Positions 51,931-61,146 of a DNA stretch of 64,000 bases are shown piece by piece. The position numbers were made by a program, and so were the translations under genes. Source of the stretch: PSRF01 sp046726155. GTDB taxonomy: Bacteria > Acidobacteriota > Blastocatellia > Pyrinomonadales > Pyrinomonadaceae. Numbering within the stretch: the first letter of the stretch is position 1; each line of letters opens with the position of its first letter. Below the pieces are notes generated by a model, which was given only the letters and a program-made list of their open reading frames with translations, did not search any database and had not been told where the DNA came from. The DNA is taken from positions 5,997 to 69,996 of the forward strand of contig JBKOZZ010000005.1 of NCBI GenBank assembly GCA_046726155.1. Reading direction: 5' to 3'.

Positions 51931-52009
51931 CGTAGCCCGGAGGAGGGCCTTGCGGACCGCGCGGTTGTCGGGGCCACGCGATTCATTGCGGTTTTCCTTG
52001 CGGGCTACG
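51931..52009. repeat. Long-armed inverted repeat CGTAGCCCG
   Basis: Perfect 9-base arms 51931-51939 and 52001-52009 enclose a GC-rich 61-base centre with its own smaller stems. It fills the gap before the dppB-like gene. It may be a dispersed element; no T-run marks it as a terminator. Confidence 0.5.
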
Positions 52010-52101
52010 TTCTTGTCCTTCATGCCAACAGCGGCCCCTCATCTACGCTGTGCTATTATCCCCAACGAATTTAAATAATCCCCTCTTCGAGACACGCCAT
52101 A

Positions 52102-53106
52102 GTGCGTTCATTTTTCAAGCATAAATTTCTTGCAACGTTACGGCGCTTCGCGATCTTCCTCCTCGTAGTCTGGACGGTAGTTTCTCTGGTTACCCTGCTA
52201 ATCGAGCTCGTTCCCGGCGATCCAGCAGTTGCCGTATTAGGGGAACAGGCGACACCCGAACAGTTTGAGCAGTTTCGCCAGAAGCACGGTCTCGATCGTC
52301 CGCCCTTTTTCTTTTCGTTTCCGAGGGACTCTGCCAGAGAGCGTCACTTCCAATGGTATGGCATAGATAACCGTTACACCGAATACTGGACAGCGTTGCT
52401 TCACGGCGATATGGGGCGATCCTTTCGCACCGATAGACCGGTAAAAGACTTGATTAAAGAACGGTACCTGGCAACTATCGAACTTGCTCTCGCGGCTCTC
52501 CTAATTGCGATTGTCATTGCTATTCCTTTAGGCGTGGTCGCAGGGAAAAATCGAGGTTCCTGGATCGATAACTTCGCATCCGTGGTTGCTCTAATCGGCA
52601 TCAGTCTGCCTGGTTTTGTTATTGGTCCGCTACTGGTCTATGTATTTGCCGTGAAACTCGACTGGCTTCCACCATCGGGCCGCTTCGACTTGAGTTATCT
52701 GATATTACCGGCAGTCACCCTGGGCACTGCACTATCTGCGATCCTGACTCGTATGGTCCGTTCTTCGGTGATTGAAGAGTTGGGCGAGGATTACGTGCGC
52801 ACGGCGCGAGCCAAAGGGCTCAGTGAAACCACCGTGGTTTACAAGCATGTCTTGAAGAACGGGCTAATTCCAGTGGTAACAATCTTGGGATTGCAACTCG
52901 GAGTGCTACTTGCCGGCGCAATAATTACAGAAAAGATCTTCGGATGGCCTGGACTCGGCCTTCTCCTGGTCGAAGACGGAATAGGCAAACGCGATTACCG
53001 CGTCGTGCAGGGTTGTGTACTTGTGATCAGCATGACTTACATCATTGCCAACATGCTAACGGACATCGTTTACCGATGGCTGGATCCGCGCATTCGTGTT
53101 TCGTAA
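52102..53106 (+). CDS. dppB: Peptide ABC transporter permease (DppB-like)
   Basis: A 334-residue inner-membrane permease with one N-terminal helix (about 15-35) and five more in the second half. It has the EAA-type loop DYVRTARAKGLSETTVVYKHVLKN and the ending MLTDIVYRWLDPRIRVS typical of oligopeptide systems. The periplasmic loop after helix one includes DPAVAVLGEQATPEQ. The start is GTG at 52102. Together with the next gene it forms the channel of a di/oligopeptide or nickel-peptide importer. No ATPase or binding-protein genes are within the window. Confidence 0.88.
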   Translation: MRSFFKHKFLATLRRFAIFLLVVWTVVSLVTLLIELVPGDPAVAVLGEQATPEQFEQFRQKHGLDRPPFFFSFPRDSARERHFQWYGIDNRYTEYWTALLHGDMGRSFRTDRPVKDLIKERYLATIELALAALLIAIVIAIPLGVVAGKNRGSWIDNFASVVALIGISLPGFVIGPLLVYVFAVKLDWLPPSGRFDLSYLILPAVTLGTALSAILTRMVRSSVIEELGEDYVRTARAKGLSETTVVYKHVLKNGLIPVVTILGLQLGVLLAGAIITEKIFGWPGLGLLLVEDGIGKRDYRVVQGCVLVISMTYIIANMLTDIVYRWLDPRIRVS

Positions 53107-53164
53107 CTCTTGAATCAAGTTTTCTAAACGACCAAAGTTCAAAGCTCTGCGCTCTTAATAGTTT

Positions 53165-53980
53165 ATGAACCGGTTAACCATTGTGGGTCTTGTCATAGTA
53201 GTTATCCTCGTGATAGTCGCAATCTTCGCGCCTTGGATCGCTACGCACGACGTCGGGTCCACAAATCTGTCACTTCGTTATTTGCCACCCTCGGCACAAT
53301 ATTTCTTCGGCACGGATTCGACGGGTCGCGACATATTTTCTCGCGTCGTCTTCGGCGCGCGAATTTCGCTGAAGGTTGGCATTGTCGTGGTTACGGTCTC
53401 GGCATTAGTCGGAACGCTACTGGGAGCGCTGGCGGGCTACTATGGTGGTTGGATCGATAGATTCATATCTGGTTATGTGTTCAATGTGTTTCTTGCTTTC
53501 CCTGGTCTGCTGTTGGCGATCGCAATGGTGGCCTTCTTAGGCGCAGGACTTAACAAGTTGATCTTCGCTCTTTGTATTATTGGTTGGGTTGGTTATGCGC
53601 GTTTGATTCGCGGCCAGGTCTTGAAAGTGCGAGAGTACGATTTTGTGCAGGCTGCCCAGGCGCTGGGCGCCAGTGATGCGCGAATACTTCTAATTCATAT
53701 CTTGCCTAATGCGATTCAGCCATTGATTGTGCAGGCGAGTCTGGGAATGGCCGGAGCTGTTTTGTCCGAAGCCGCGTTATCGTTTTTGGGTCTGGGAGTG
53801 CCGCCGCCAGCGCCTTCTTGGGGGGTAATGATCGAAGAGGCACGGGATCTGTCGACTCTCCAGGCGGCGCCGCACGCTTTGATATTTCCGGGCGTGGCCA
53901 TTGCTCTAACCGTGCTCGCCTTCAACTTTATTGGCGATGGCTTACGAGAATATCTTGACCCACGGCAGCGCTCTCGATGA
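53165..53980 (+). CDS. dppC: Peptide ABC transporter permease (DppC-like)
   Basis: A 271-residue permease partner: TM helices near 8-28, 75-100, 110-130, 190-215 and 240-260. It has the TDSTGRDIFSRVVFGARISL segment and the EAA loop EYDFVQAAQALGASDARILLIHILPN. It ends GDGLREYLDPRQRSR as DppC proteins do. It is 58 bases after dppB and surely in the same operon. The substrate cannot be inferred without the binding protein. Confidence 0.9.
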   Translation: MNRLTIVGLVIVVILVIVAIFAPWIATHDVGSTNLSLRYLPPSAQYFFGTDSTGRDIFSRVVFGARISLKVGIVVVTVSALVGTLLGALAGYYGGWIDRFISGYVFNVFLAFPGLLLAIAMVAFLGAGLNKLIFALCIIGWVGYARLIRGQVLKVREYDFVQAAQALGASDARILLIHILPNAIQPLIVQASLGMAGAVLSEAALSFLGLGVPPPAPSWGVMIEEARDLSTLQAAPHALIFPGVAIALTVLAFNFIGDGLREYLDPRQRSR

Positions 53981-54049
53981 GTTCATCTCCCAGGTCGAAG
54001 TCTTCCCCAAAAAGTTCCATTGAGGATTAGAAGAAGAAGTTAGCCACCG

Positions 54050-54802
54050 ATGCGCAAAATCATCAAAAGTCTATTACTGGTGTTTCTCGGCATCTTCGTC
54101 GGCGTCGTCGCTTATGAGACCATCATGCTAATTCGCGTTTCACGTTTACGGACGGAAAAGCCGGTCACGACTTCGATGATAGAAGCTCGTGCAAGCGAAG
54201 CTGAGTCCCGCGGCCAACAGCCAAAACGCGAACAGGCATGGGTAAGCCTCGATAGGATTTCTCCCAACCTGCAGCGTGCTGTCCTGGCGGGCGAAGATAC
54301 AAACTTCGCAACTCACCACGGCTTTGATTACCAGGCGCTCCAGAGAGCCTGGGACGATGCGATGCGCGACGCGGCGCGGGAGGCAAGAAAAGAAGGGGAA
54401 AACGACGACTGGCTACCAACACTTCCCGATTTCAAACGTGGTGCCTCGACAATCTCGCAGCAGTTGGCCAAGAATCTTTACCTTTCATCCCAGCGATCTT
54501 TCTTTCGCAAGGGACAGGAAGCGATGCTAACAATCTTCCTGGAAAGGACACTCACGAAGCGTAGAATTCTTGAACTTTATCTCAATGTCATTGAATGGGG
54601 CGATGGGATATACGGAGCAGAAGCCGCGGCCCAACATTACTTTCACAAACCAGCATCGGCTTTAAGCGCAAATGAGGGAGCCTTTCTCTCGGCAATGATT
54701 CCCAATCCGAGGACCGTCTTTAATCCCCAGGTTAATCCTCGGCGAGTCTCTCGCCGGCAAAGAATTATCCTAAGAGGGATGTCGTACATTAGATTGCCCT
54801 AA
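54050..54802 (+). CDS. mtgA: Monofunctional biosynthetic peptidoglycan transglycosylase
   Basis: A 250-residue GT51-family enzyme: N-terminal membrane helix (about 7-25), catalytic Glu82 in LAGEDTNFATHHGFDY, RGASTISQQLAKNLYL and LERTLTKRRILELYLNVIEWGDGIYGAEAAA. It polymerises glycan strands from lipid II. There is no transpeptidase domain, so it is MtgA-like, not a penicillin-binding protein. A ~25-residue insert between the Glu and the SQQL motif is rich in charge. It follows dppC by 69 bases. A bidirectional terminator follows. Confidence 0.92.
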   Translation: MRKIIKSLLLVFLGIFVGVVAYETIMLIRVSRLRTEKPVTTSMIEARASEAESRGQQPKREQAWVSLDRISPNLQRAVLAGEDTNFATHHGFDYQALQRAWDDAMRDAAREARKEGENDDWLPTLPDFKRGASTISQQLAKNLYLSSQRSFFRKGQEAMLTIFLERTLTKRRILELYLNVIEWGDGIYGAEAAAQHYFHKPASALSANEGAFLSAMIPNPRTVFNPQVNPRRVSRRQRIILRGMSYIRLP

Positions 54803-54828
54803 GAGATTAGACGAACGGTCAAACAAAA

Positions 54829-54862
54829 AGGAAGGCCGCTCCCGAAAGCGGCCTTCGAATTC
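54829..54862. terminator. Bidirectional terminator after mtgA
   Basis: Perfect 10-pair stem GAAGGCCGCT (54831-54840) with AGCGGCCTTC (54847-54856), loop CCCGAA, A-run before it and a weak T-run after. It separates the convergent mtgA and Roadblock genes. Confidence 0.75.
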
Positions 54863-54935
54863 CGAAGTTTTCTGAAACTAACGTAAGTCAGACATTTCTG
54901 CCGATTTGTAATTCGACAGGAACGTTCAGTCGGAG

Positions 54936-55301
54936 CTACAGCGCAAATTCGCTGGCCATTTGTAGTTCCGCCTTGCGTAGTTCAAACCGAGCCCTTCCCA
55001 AATTCCCATCCGGCTTGATAGCTAGTACCACGAAGTAGTCTCGGCCCAGCAGTCGCATTATCACCACTGCTCCTTCAAGAGAGACAACCAACTCTCGTAA
55101 ACTACCAAGGCCGGTGTCTTTCCCTGCCTTCTGCGCGCTTCTAACGAGTGACGTAAACTCAGCGGCTGCCACGTCAAGGTTTGCTTCCTGACCGGCCTCC
55201 TTGAGTAACCGTTCCACCGCTATACCGTCGATGCCCATGATGAGTGCACCGAGGCTTCCCTCGGTTCGCCCAATTATTGTCTCGAGTATTTCTTTGAACA
55301 T
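54936..55301 (-). CDS. Roadblock/LC7-domain protein
   Basis: A 121-residue single-domain protein of the Roadblock/MglB family (LGALIMGIDGIAVERLL, then GSLRELVVSLEGAVVIMRLLGRDYFVVLAIKPDGNLGRARFEL). Such proteins usually partner small Ras-like GTPases that set polarity of pili or motility machines. The gene follows pilQ by 20 bases on the same strand, so it belongs to the pilus operon. No GTPase gene is present in the window. The ATG at 55301 has GAGG upstream. Confidence 0.87.
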   Translation of the reverse strand: MFKEILETIIGRTEGSLGALIMGIDGIAVERLLKEAGQEANLDVAAAEFTSLVRSAQKAGKDTGLGSLRELVVSLEGAVVIMRLLGRDYFVVLAIKPDGNLGRARFELRKAELQMASEFAL

Positions 55302-55321
55302 GACAAAGTACCTCGCAGTAC

Positions 55322-57268
55322 CTACGGACGCTGACCACCCAGGGTGCCGGGACGAGCGCTCGGCGCTGATGCGGGCGGAGCGCTCGGTGTCGGCGCGCTT
55401 AAGCCCAGTGGTGTTGTCTGTGGCGCTGCCTGCTGCTGTTGCTGTTGCTGTAACTGTGTCGGCGTGGGCGTGTTGCTGGTCGGATTGCCCAACGGCACAG
55501 GCTGTGAGATGGTCGTTGTTCGTGGACCGTCAGTCGGTGTGTAGGCGGTTGGACGGCCCTGATAATCAGGCCGGTAAATGTGCGGAGTGATGAAGAAGAG
55601 AATCTCGCTGTTCTGGCGTGTGACAAGCTTGCGCCTGAAAAGATTGCCAACGAGCGGGATCGAAGCGAGCCCGGGGGTGCGTTGTCGAGTTTCACCTTCC
55701 GTATCAGCTAACACACCACCCATTACAGTCGTGCCACCATCCGGTACGAGCACTTCAGTCTGCATGCGCTGCGTGTCGATACCTGGCACACCACCGACTG
55801 CGATGCCCGTGTTGATGCTGTTGTTCTCGATAGTAACCCGTAGTATGACCGTGCCCGCGTCTGTAATCTGGGGAGTGATTGAGAGGCGAAGAGGAACTGA
55901 AACGAAAGTGGTCGTTACGACAGCTGTTCCACTTGCAGCTTGTGTTGTTTGAACTGGGATCTGGGAACCGCTCTCGATTTGGGCTGGACGATTATTTAAG
56001 GCGGTGACGCGTGGCGTCGCTACTGTTTTGGCCTGACCTCGCGTTTCGGCAAGACTAATTAACGCGCTGATTTGAGCAGTACCAAAGAGTCCAGTTGTCA
56101 GACCTATGACTGTGCTGGCTGCAGCGGCGCCAAGCGCTCCAATAGGTTGATTGGTACCGGCAAGTCCTCCGAAAACGCCAAACGGATTGGGACCACTTCG
56201 GGCACCGGTCGCGCCGGATCCCCCTCCGGAGCCGGACCCGCCGGAACCGGAACCAGAACCATTACTAACGCTGGGAAGCGTTGTAACGTTGGCCAACCCT
56301 CCGCGGCCGAAGTTTATGATTCCCGCTGAAAGTTGTGCCCCGAGGTCGCGGCTGAAGTTATGCTGACCGATGACGATACGCGTTTCAATTTCAACTTGCG
56401 GTTCTGGCTGATCCAGAATTGTGACGAGCTGGCGAATCGCTTCGATATTTTCCTTTACATCGGTAATGATCAAGGTATTGCTGCGTCCATCGACTTCGAT
56501 AGAGCCCCGGCGCGAAAGCCTGCGGGAAATGATGGGTAGTAAACCCTGGTCGCCACTGCCTCCCGTTGCATCGCCTCCAGCGCCACCGCTGAAACTGAGG
56601 TTCGTTGAACCGCCTGAAAAGGCGCCCGTCGAACCCGCGGCTTGAGCAAGTGTTCCTGAGGCGCGCGCGTAGTTCAAACGAATGAACTCCGTTACGAGTT
56701 GTGAAGCATCAAGTCGCGAATCATTGATCACCTTCTGTGTTTCTGATTCCTTGGCAAGTACGTCGTTTGTTGCTACCCGTAGGATGTTGCCGCTGGTTTC
56801 GACACCCAGGCGATTCGCTTTAAGGACGGCATCAAGCGCAATGTTCCATGGCACGTCCTGGACGTTTACAGTGACCGGCACTGCTCCCACAGAACTGTCG
56901 ATGACAAAGTTCACGCCATACTGCTCGGTAATATAGTTGAGTATGTCGCGAATGTCGGCATTGACCACATTCAAGTTGATCGGTTCTCCAACAAAACCGG
57001 GCTGACCATATTGCCGTCCCTGCTGAGACTGCGACATCTTATCGCCGGTCGGCGCCATGGAGGTGCCGGTCGCAACGGTCGGTGAAGGAGAAGGCTTCTG
57101 TTGTGCGGCCGGATCTTCGAGCATGGTAGCGGAAGTAGCCAGCTTGTCGGTGGAGACTGCCTTGGAATTGTCGACTGCAGCCAAAATATTGATGCCGCAA
57201 AGACACAGGAATACCAGGACGAGCGTAGTCCTTCTTGTGGCATTTGTGATTCGAGACTGATAAACCAT
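55322..57268 (-). CDS. pilQ: Type IV pilus secretin
   Basis: A 648-residue outer-membrane channel: signal peptide, an STN domain (about 95-165, LNVVNADIRDILNYITEQYG), a secretin N domain (about 195-300) and a secretin core ending near ITPHIYRPD. A Gly/Ser-rich loop (about 335-360) interrupts the core, and the tail is Gln/Pro-rich. AMIN domains found in proteobacterial PilQ are absent. ATG 57268 has GGAGG 8 bases upstream. It forms the pilus exit pore with the inner-membrane PilMNOP proteins encoded upstream. Confidence 0.93.
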   Translation of the reverse strand: MVYQSRITNATRRTTLVLVFLCLCGINILAAVDNSKAVSTDKLATSATMLEDPAAQQKPSPSPTVATGTSMAPTGDKMSQSQQGRQYGQPGFVGEPINLNVVNADIRDILNYITEQYGVNFVIDSSVGAVPVTVNVQDVPWNIALDAVLKANRLGVETSGNILRVATNDVLAKESETQKVINDSRLDASQLVTEFIRLNYARASGTLAQAAGSTGAFSGGSTNLSFSGGAGGDATGGSGDQGLLPIISRRLSRRGSIEVDGRSNTLIITDVKENIEAIRQLVTILDQPEPQVEIETRIVIGQHNFSRDLGAQLSAGIINFGRGGLANVTTLPSVSNGSGSGSGGSGSGGGSGATGARSGPNPFGVFGGLAGTNQPIGALGAAAASTVIGLTTGLFGTAQISALISLAETRGQAKTVATPRVTALNNRPAQIESGSQIPVQTTQAASGTAVVTTTFVSVPLRLSITPQITDAGTVILRVTIENNSINTGIAVGGVPGIDTQRMQTEVLVPDGGTTVMGGVLADTEGETRQRTPGLASIPLVGNLFRRKLVTRQNSEILFFITPHIYRPDYQGRPTAYTPTDGPRTTTISQPVPLGNPTSNTPTPTQLQQQQQQQAAPQTTPLGLSAPTPSAPPASAPSARPGTLGGQRP

Positions 57269-57472
57269 CTTTTCCCTCCTTAAGGGAATTGCGAGACGCT
57301 GACCGCCACGCGCTACGCTCGTGCTGTTCAGCTAAAAGCGCGCGCCGCACAACGCGGCATCGTCCAGGGTTGATTGTCAAACTGCGTAGCTCACTTGGCT
57401 ATAGGCTTGGTCCGACTACGCGCGTGGAAGGGATTTCGAATCAATCAATACTTCCATTCGAAACCGAATAAT

Positions 57473-58114
57473 CTAGGGCTTGTCAGCTGCTGGCTTGTCC
57501 GACTTTTTTTCCGGGTCTACAACCGTTGCATTGGCAGCGGCCGTTTTCGCTGCAGCGGCCGCTAAGGCATCTACGGTGCTGGCCTGTCTGAGCGGTTTGA
57601 TTTCAACCGAGCGTTCCCGTTTTCCATCGGAGTAAACTGTTTCACGTCGGAAGATCAAGCGATTATCTTCGATGGCAACCAGTTGTCCGTCATAAAACCG
57701 TTCGCCGGGATAGATCACGTAAGCCAGCTTTATGGGGGATGCTTCCACGATCGCTGCGTAACCGCGTGGCGACCGGGAAATACCGATGACTTGTACTTCG
57801 CTTAGGAGAAAAGCGGTTGTTGGTTTTGGAGCGGCTACTCGAGCACTCATCGCTGCCAACTTCTGGGCCTTGTACTGTTCGATTCTTTCTTGAATTGACG
57901 GGGGCATCACCAAGCCGCCTGTTTTCTTCACAACCAACCGCGGTGCTTCATACTTCTTGAATGGATCACGGCCAATTTGATTAGAGCGAGTTGGCACTGT
58001 CTTTGACCCACTCTTTTCTTGTCCATTAGTCGCTGGAACTGCGCCACTAAGAGCGACACAGGTGATGGTCGCAAGAATGGCAAGTACATATTGGAGAATT
58101 TTATCTTGCTTCAT
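57473..58114 (-). CDS. pilP: Type IV pilus lipoprotein-like PilP
   Basis: A 213-residue exported protein with an N-terminal signal helix (about 6-25). A PilP-like beta domain follows in the second half (FLLSEVQVIGISRSPRGYAAIVEASP, YVIYPGERFYDGQLVAIEDNRLIFRRE). The C-terminus is Ala-rich. Family PilP is a lipoprotein; here the signal end (SGAVPATNGQ) lacks a lipobox Cys, so anchoring may rest on the helix. It links PilN/PilO to the secretin. A 204-base gap follows before pilQ. Confidence 0.82.
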   Translation of the reverse strand: MKQDKILQYVLAILATITCVALSGAVPATNGQEKSGSKTVPTRSNQIGRDPFKKYEAPRLVVKKTGGLVMPPSIQERIEQYKAQKLAAMSARVAAPKPTTAFLLSEVQVIGISRSPRGYAAIVEASPIKLAYVIYPGERFYDGQLVAIEDNRLIFRRETVYSDGKRERSVEIKPLRQASTVDALAAAAAKTAAANATVVDPEKKSDKPAADKP

Positions 58115-58156
58115 GGTGATTATTTTCGAAACGACGTCTTGATTGTCTTAGTCGAT

Positions 58157-58798
58157 TTACTTTGCAGCCCGAGGCGGCGTAGCTGGAACTTGGCCGGAAC
58201 CCGCCGGTTGTGCGCCTGCCGCTGGCTTCTGGAGTTTTTCAGCTGAAACGTAGTACGCAGTCAGATCGAATGTTGCGTCTACGGTTCTCGAGGAGGACTG
58301 CTTCTCGGCCTGCGTGAGTTGGAAGTTGGTGATCGAGACAATACGCTGGTAGTGAGCGAGCTGTTCAAAGAAGCTACGAAGTGAGGCGAAAGAACTTGTA
58401 ACGCTTACTTCGATTTTCTTACCGCTGTAGTTTTCTTGCTGGACGTCATCCTTTGGTAGAAACTTCCTCAGTACGAGTCCGTTCGTGCGGGCGCGATCCT
58501 GAACACTTTGTAATACCATCGTTAATTCTCGCTGCTCCGGCAGTAAAGCTTTTAGCTCTTCATACTCCTCTTCCCTTGCTTTGTATACTGCACGAAACTC
58601 ATTGAGTCTTTGCTGGGCGATTTGGGCTTGCGCGTTTCGCGGAAGCAGTTGTGCGATTTCGTCCCTGAATACTTTTGTCTCCGCATTAACGGGTTTGGTA
58701 ACGAAATACCAGAAGCCGCCATAGGTGACTGCAGCCAAGGCCGCGAACATTACAAGTCGCAGGTACCATGGCAGTGCTTGGAGATTGCCGATTTTCAT
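58157..58798 (-). CDS. pilO: Type IV pilus inner-membrane protein PilO
   Basis: A 213-residue protein: one N-terminal helix (about 13-32), a coiled coil (about 40-95), and a ferredoxin-like PilO fold (GLVLRKFLPKDDVQQENYSG, IEVSVTSSFASLRSFFEQLAHYQRIVSITNF). It pairs with PilN to make the periplasmic alignment complex. It lies 52 bases after pilN. The C-terminal tail is Pro/Ala-rich. The ATG at 58798 is used. Confidence 0.88.
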   Translation of the reverse strand: MKIGNLQALPWYLRLVMFAALAAVTYGGFWYFVTKPVNAETKVFRDEIAQLLPRNAQAQIAQQRLNEFRAVYKAREEEYEELKALLPEQRELTMVLQSVQDRARTNGLVLRKFLPKDDVQQENYSGKKIEVSVTSSFASLRSFFEQLAHYQRIVSITNFQLTQAEKQSSSRTVDATFDLTAYYVSAEKLQKPAAGAQPAGSGQVPATPPRAAK

Positions 58799-58850
58799 CT
58801 TTTCAGAGTCCTTCCCATTTTGGCGGTTCCAGGCGATTTATTGCTCACGA

Positions 58851-59540
58851 TTACTTCTTCAGCACAATTTGGGTTGGAGCCGGGTTGCCAGCTGCTTGAG
58901 CTTGAGGCTTAGCACCACCGTAGTTGCACTTCACGGTGAAGCTCACAACCTCTGGCTGTTGCACTACCACTATTGAATCAGGTGGCGTAGCGGGCGAATC
59001 GCTAGCCGTCACCGGGACCAGTTCGCGCTGCGTTTCGATATTCAAGTTCGTAAAAAGTCCAGCTGAGAACTCAAGGCTTTGGCCGAATCGAGTTACGGCA
59101 GCCTCACTGGGCGAGAGTCCCTTGATCGTTAGTTCACCATCTTTTTGTTCCAGACTCTTCAAGTAGAGTCCGGGAACATTGTCAAACCGCGCTTTGATTT
59201 CTCGAAGCACGGCACTGGGTCCTTGTTGCGATTCGCGCAATTTCTTGATGGCGTCAATGCGGCCCTGTATGTCCTTGGCCTTTTGCTCTAGCTCACCCTG
59301 CTCTTTATTTACTGCAAGCATTTCCTGGTTAATGTGTCGCTGCTTCTCAAGCTCATGCTCGGCGTCCGAGTGGTCCGATTTTGAACTAACATAGTCGTAA
59401 CTGATGCCGACAACTAAGAGACCAAATACGGTGAGAGCCAGCAGAAGTGTCTGCACAAGCGGGGTCGCTACCCGGGCTTCGACCATAGCTGCGCCTGTAG
59501 GTCGGTCCGTAATGGATTCAAGTAGATTGATCTTGATCAT
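58851..59540 (-). CDS. pilN: Type IV pilus inner-membrane protein PilN
   Basis: A 229-residue protein beginning MIKINLLES, the short cytoplasmic peptide that binds PilM. It continues with one helix (about 28-48), a coiled coil (about 55-105) and a PilN ferredoxin-like domain. The start overlaps the pilM stop by 4 bases (ATGA), so the two are translationally coupled and form the classic PilM-PilN contact. Confidence 0.9.
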   Translation of the reverse strand: MIKINLLESITDRPTGAAMVEARVATPLVQTLLLALTVFGLLVVGISYDYVSSKSDHSDAEHELEKQRHINQEMLAVNKEQGELEQKAKDIQGRIDAIKKLRESQQGPSAVLREIKARFDNVPGLYLKSLEQKDGELTIKGLSPSEAAVTRFGQSLEFSAGLFTNLNIETQRELVPVTASDSPATPPDSIVVVQQPEVVSFTVKCNYGGAKPQAQAAGNPAPTQIVLKK

Positions 59541-60601
59541 GCCGCCTCCACTCCTCTCAGGGCGAGACCGACCGCAATTGCCATGTCAGGAACGATCTCT
59601 TTCATGTAATCAGGATCAAACTTTCTGCCGTCAACCTCTATCTGGCGGAAAGGGTCGAATGGTTCAACGGGGATTTCGAAACGCTTCGAGAGATAATCAG
59701 GAAGGCCGGGAACCTTGGAACTGCCTCCTGCCACGAGAATCTTCTGAATGGCTTCCTCGCCCTCTTCTGCAGTCGCGCGATAAAAGTCCATCGTCTTTCG
59801 TATTTCTAGTGCGAGGATATCCGAAACCGTTTCAATAATCGGTTGGATTGGACGAGGCTCGATGCCCTGGGGCAAAGGATAGCCACGCTTGACTGCTTCG
59901 GCTTGCTCAAATGTCAAACCGAGTTCCTTCTGCAACAAGCTTGTGTACTGACTACCACCCACCGAAGCATCCCGGGCGAAAACCGACCGGTTGCCTTTGA
60001 GTATGTTGATGTTCATTGTTGAGGCGCCGATATTCAGCAACGCGACAACCTCTCCAGTTTTAGGCTGATAGTTAAGCTCATAGCAATTCTGCAAAGCGAA
60101 AGTATCAACGTCGATCACCACCGGATGTTTTCCGGCCAATTGAATCGCCTGTTTAACGTTTGCGATCTTATCGCTTTTACAAGCTGCCATCAGCACATTC
60201 AACGCGTCCGAAGAGCTGCTGGTGACGTGATAGTCGAGATTCACATCTGAGATATCAAACGGAATGTGCTCTTCAGCATGCCAGCTAAATGACTCTCGCA
60301 ATTCGTCCTCATTCATCTGTGGTAGGACAATATTCTTCACAATCACCGAGTGGCCACTAACTCCCGCAGCAACCCTTGACGTTCTGATCTGGTGCTCGGT
60401 GAAGATGTTCGTAATTACATCTGAAACGTTATTCAGCTCCATGATTTGTCCGTCAACTACTGTGTCGGGCTGAAGATTTTCAAAGCCCAGGTTGACGAGC
60501 TGATAGCTGTTGCCCTTCCTTTGAAGTTCCACGGCCTTGATGGAGCTCGAACCAATATCGAGTCCAACTATATTCTTCTTGCCGTTACTTTTTTTGAACA
60601 T
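59537..60601 (-). CDS. pilM: Type IV pilus assembly ATPase-fold protein PilM
   Basis: A 354-residue actin/FtsA-fold protein in the cytoplasm, with IVGLDIGSSSIKAVELQ near 13-29 (phosphate-1 loop), LLNIGASTMNINIL (phosphate-2) and KILVAGGSSKVPGLPDYL (adenosine loop). It binds PilN's tail and helps build the alignment complex. It is the first gene of pilMNOPQ-Roadblock. The ATG at 60601 is used. A 545-base untranslated region precedes it. Confidence 0.93.
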   Translation of the reverse strand: MFKKSNGKKNIVGLDIGSSSIKAVELQRKGNSYQLVNLGFENLQPDTVVDGQIMELNNVSDVITNIFTEHQIRTSRVAAGVSGHSVIVKNIVLPQMNEDELRESFSWHAEEHIPFDISDVNLDYHVTSSSSDALNVLMAACKSDKIANVKQAIQLAGKHPVVIDVDTFALQNCYELNYQPKTGEVVALLNIGASTMNINILKGNRSVFARDASVGGSQYTSLLQKELGLTFEQAEAVKRGYPLPQGIEPRPIQPIIETVSDILALEIRKTMDFYRATAEEGEEAIQKILVAGGSSKVPGLPDYLSKRFEIPVEPFDPFRQIEVDGRKFDPDYMKEIVPDMAIAVGLALRGVEAA

Positions 60602-61146
60602 GGTCTATTTATTCCTCGCTACAAACAGACAGCGGATTCTGTGCTGTTCACGCAATCGAGCACGAGCTTTCATCGCTCTCGATGGCCGGTTTTTTGCCGT
60701 CTTATTGATCTGCGTAGATTGCTTATCATTTTTCAAAGTAATTGTCCTCGACATGGCGCTGAGAATTTCCAGAAGAAGAAGGGAGTAGTGGGAAGGGACG
60801 CGTATGTACGCGGGTGTCAGATTTACACAAAGACTAATTTCTCTGGATGGATTTAGCCTTCCGCAAGACCGAAGGCGGGTGAAACCGGCACGAGGAATTG
60901 AGGCAAGAGCCTTAAGACAAGGCGGCATCCTCACTACCGTCGAAAGCAGACTACCGTACGCGCTAAACATTGTCAACTGCTATTTTGCAGGGTTTAACGG
61001 CTCTTTTACGGCATTCCCGACCCAAAGATGGGTGCATTCCAGTTGTTCGGCGATGTGTTTTCTGGAATGCCTGACCAAGGTTCCACAATCCGACCGTTCG
61101 TATCCACCTTGCTTGCTCTCACTCGTGCGGTTAGGATGCGGCTCAA
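60602..61146. other. Divergent control region between pilM and an unknown gene
   Basis: A 545-base gap with no credible gene. A block at 60856-60932 can form nested stems: GCCTTC/GAAGGC (60856-60861 with 60871-60876), GAGGA/TCCTC (60892-60896 with 60928-60932) and GCCTT/AAGGC (60909-60913 with 60919-60923) inside the second. On the minus strand a perfect TTGACA (60971-60976) with a weak TAGTCT box 17 bases on (60948-60953) is a possible pil promoter, which would place the stems in the pil leader. Confidence 0.4.
60948..60976 (-). promoter_or_regulatory. Candidate sigma-70 promoter for pilMNOPQ
   Basis: TTGACA at 60971-60976, 17-base spacer, TAGTCT at 60948-60953 (three of six consensus bases), read on the minus strand. 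The predicted leader to pilM is about 340 bases and contains the stem-rich block. Confidence 0.3.

Noticed and set aside
60856..60932. Cobalamin riboswitch
   Set aside because: A GGTGAAACCGGCACG word resembles part of the consensus, but the B12 box and the CCCGCCACTG element are missing.
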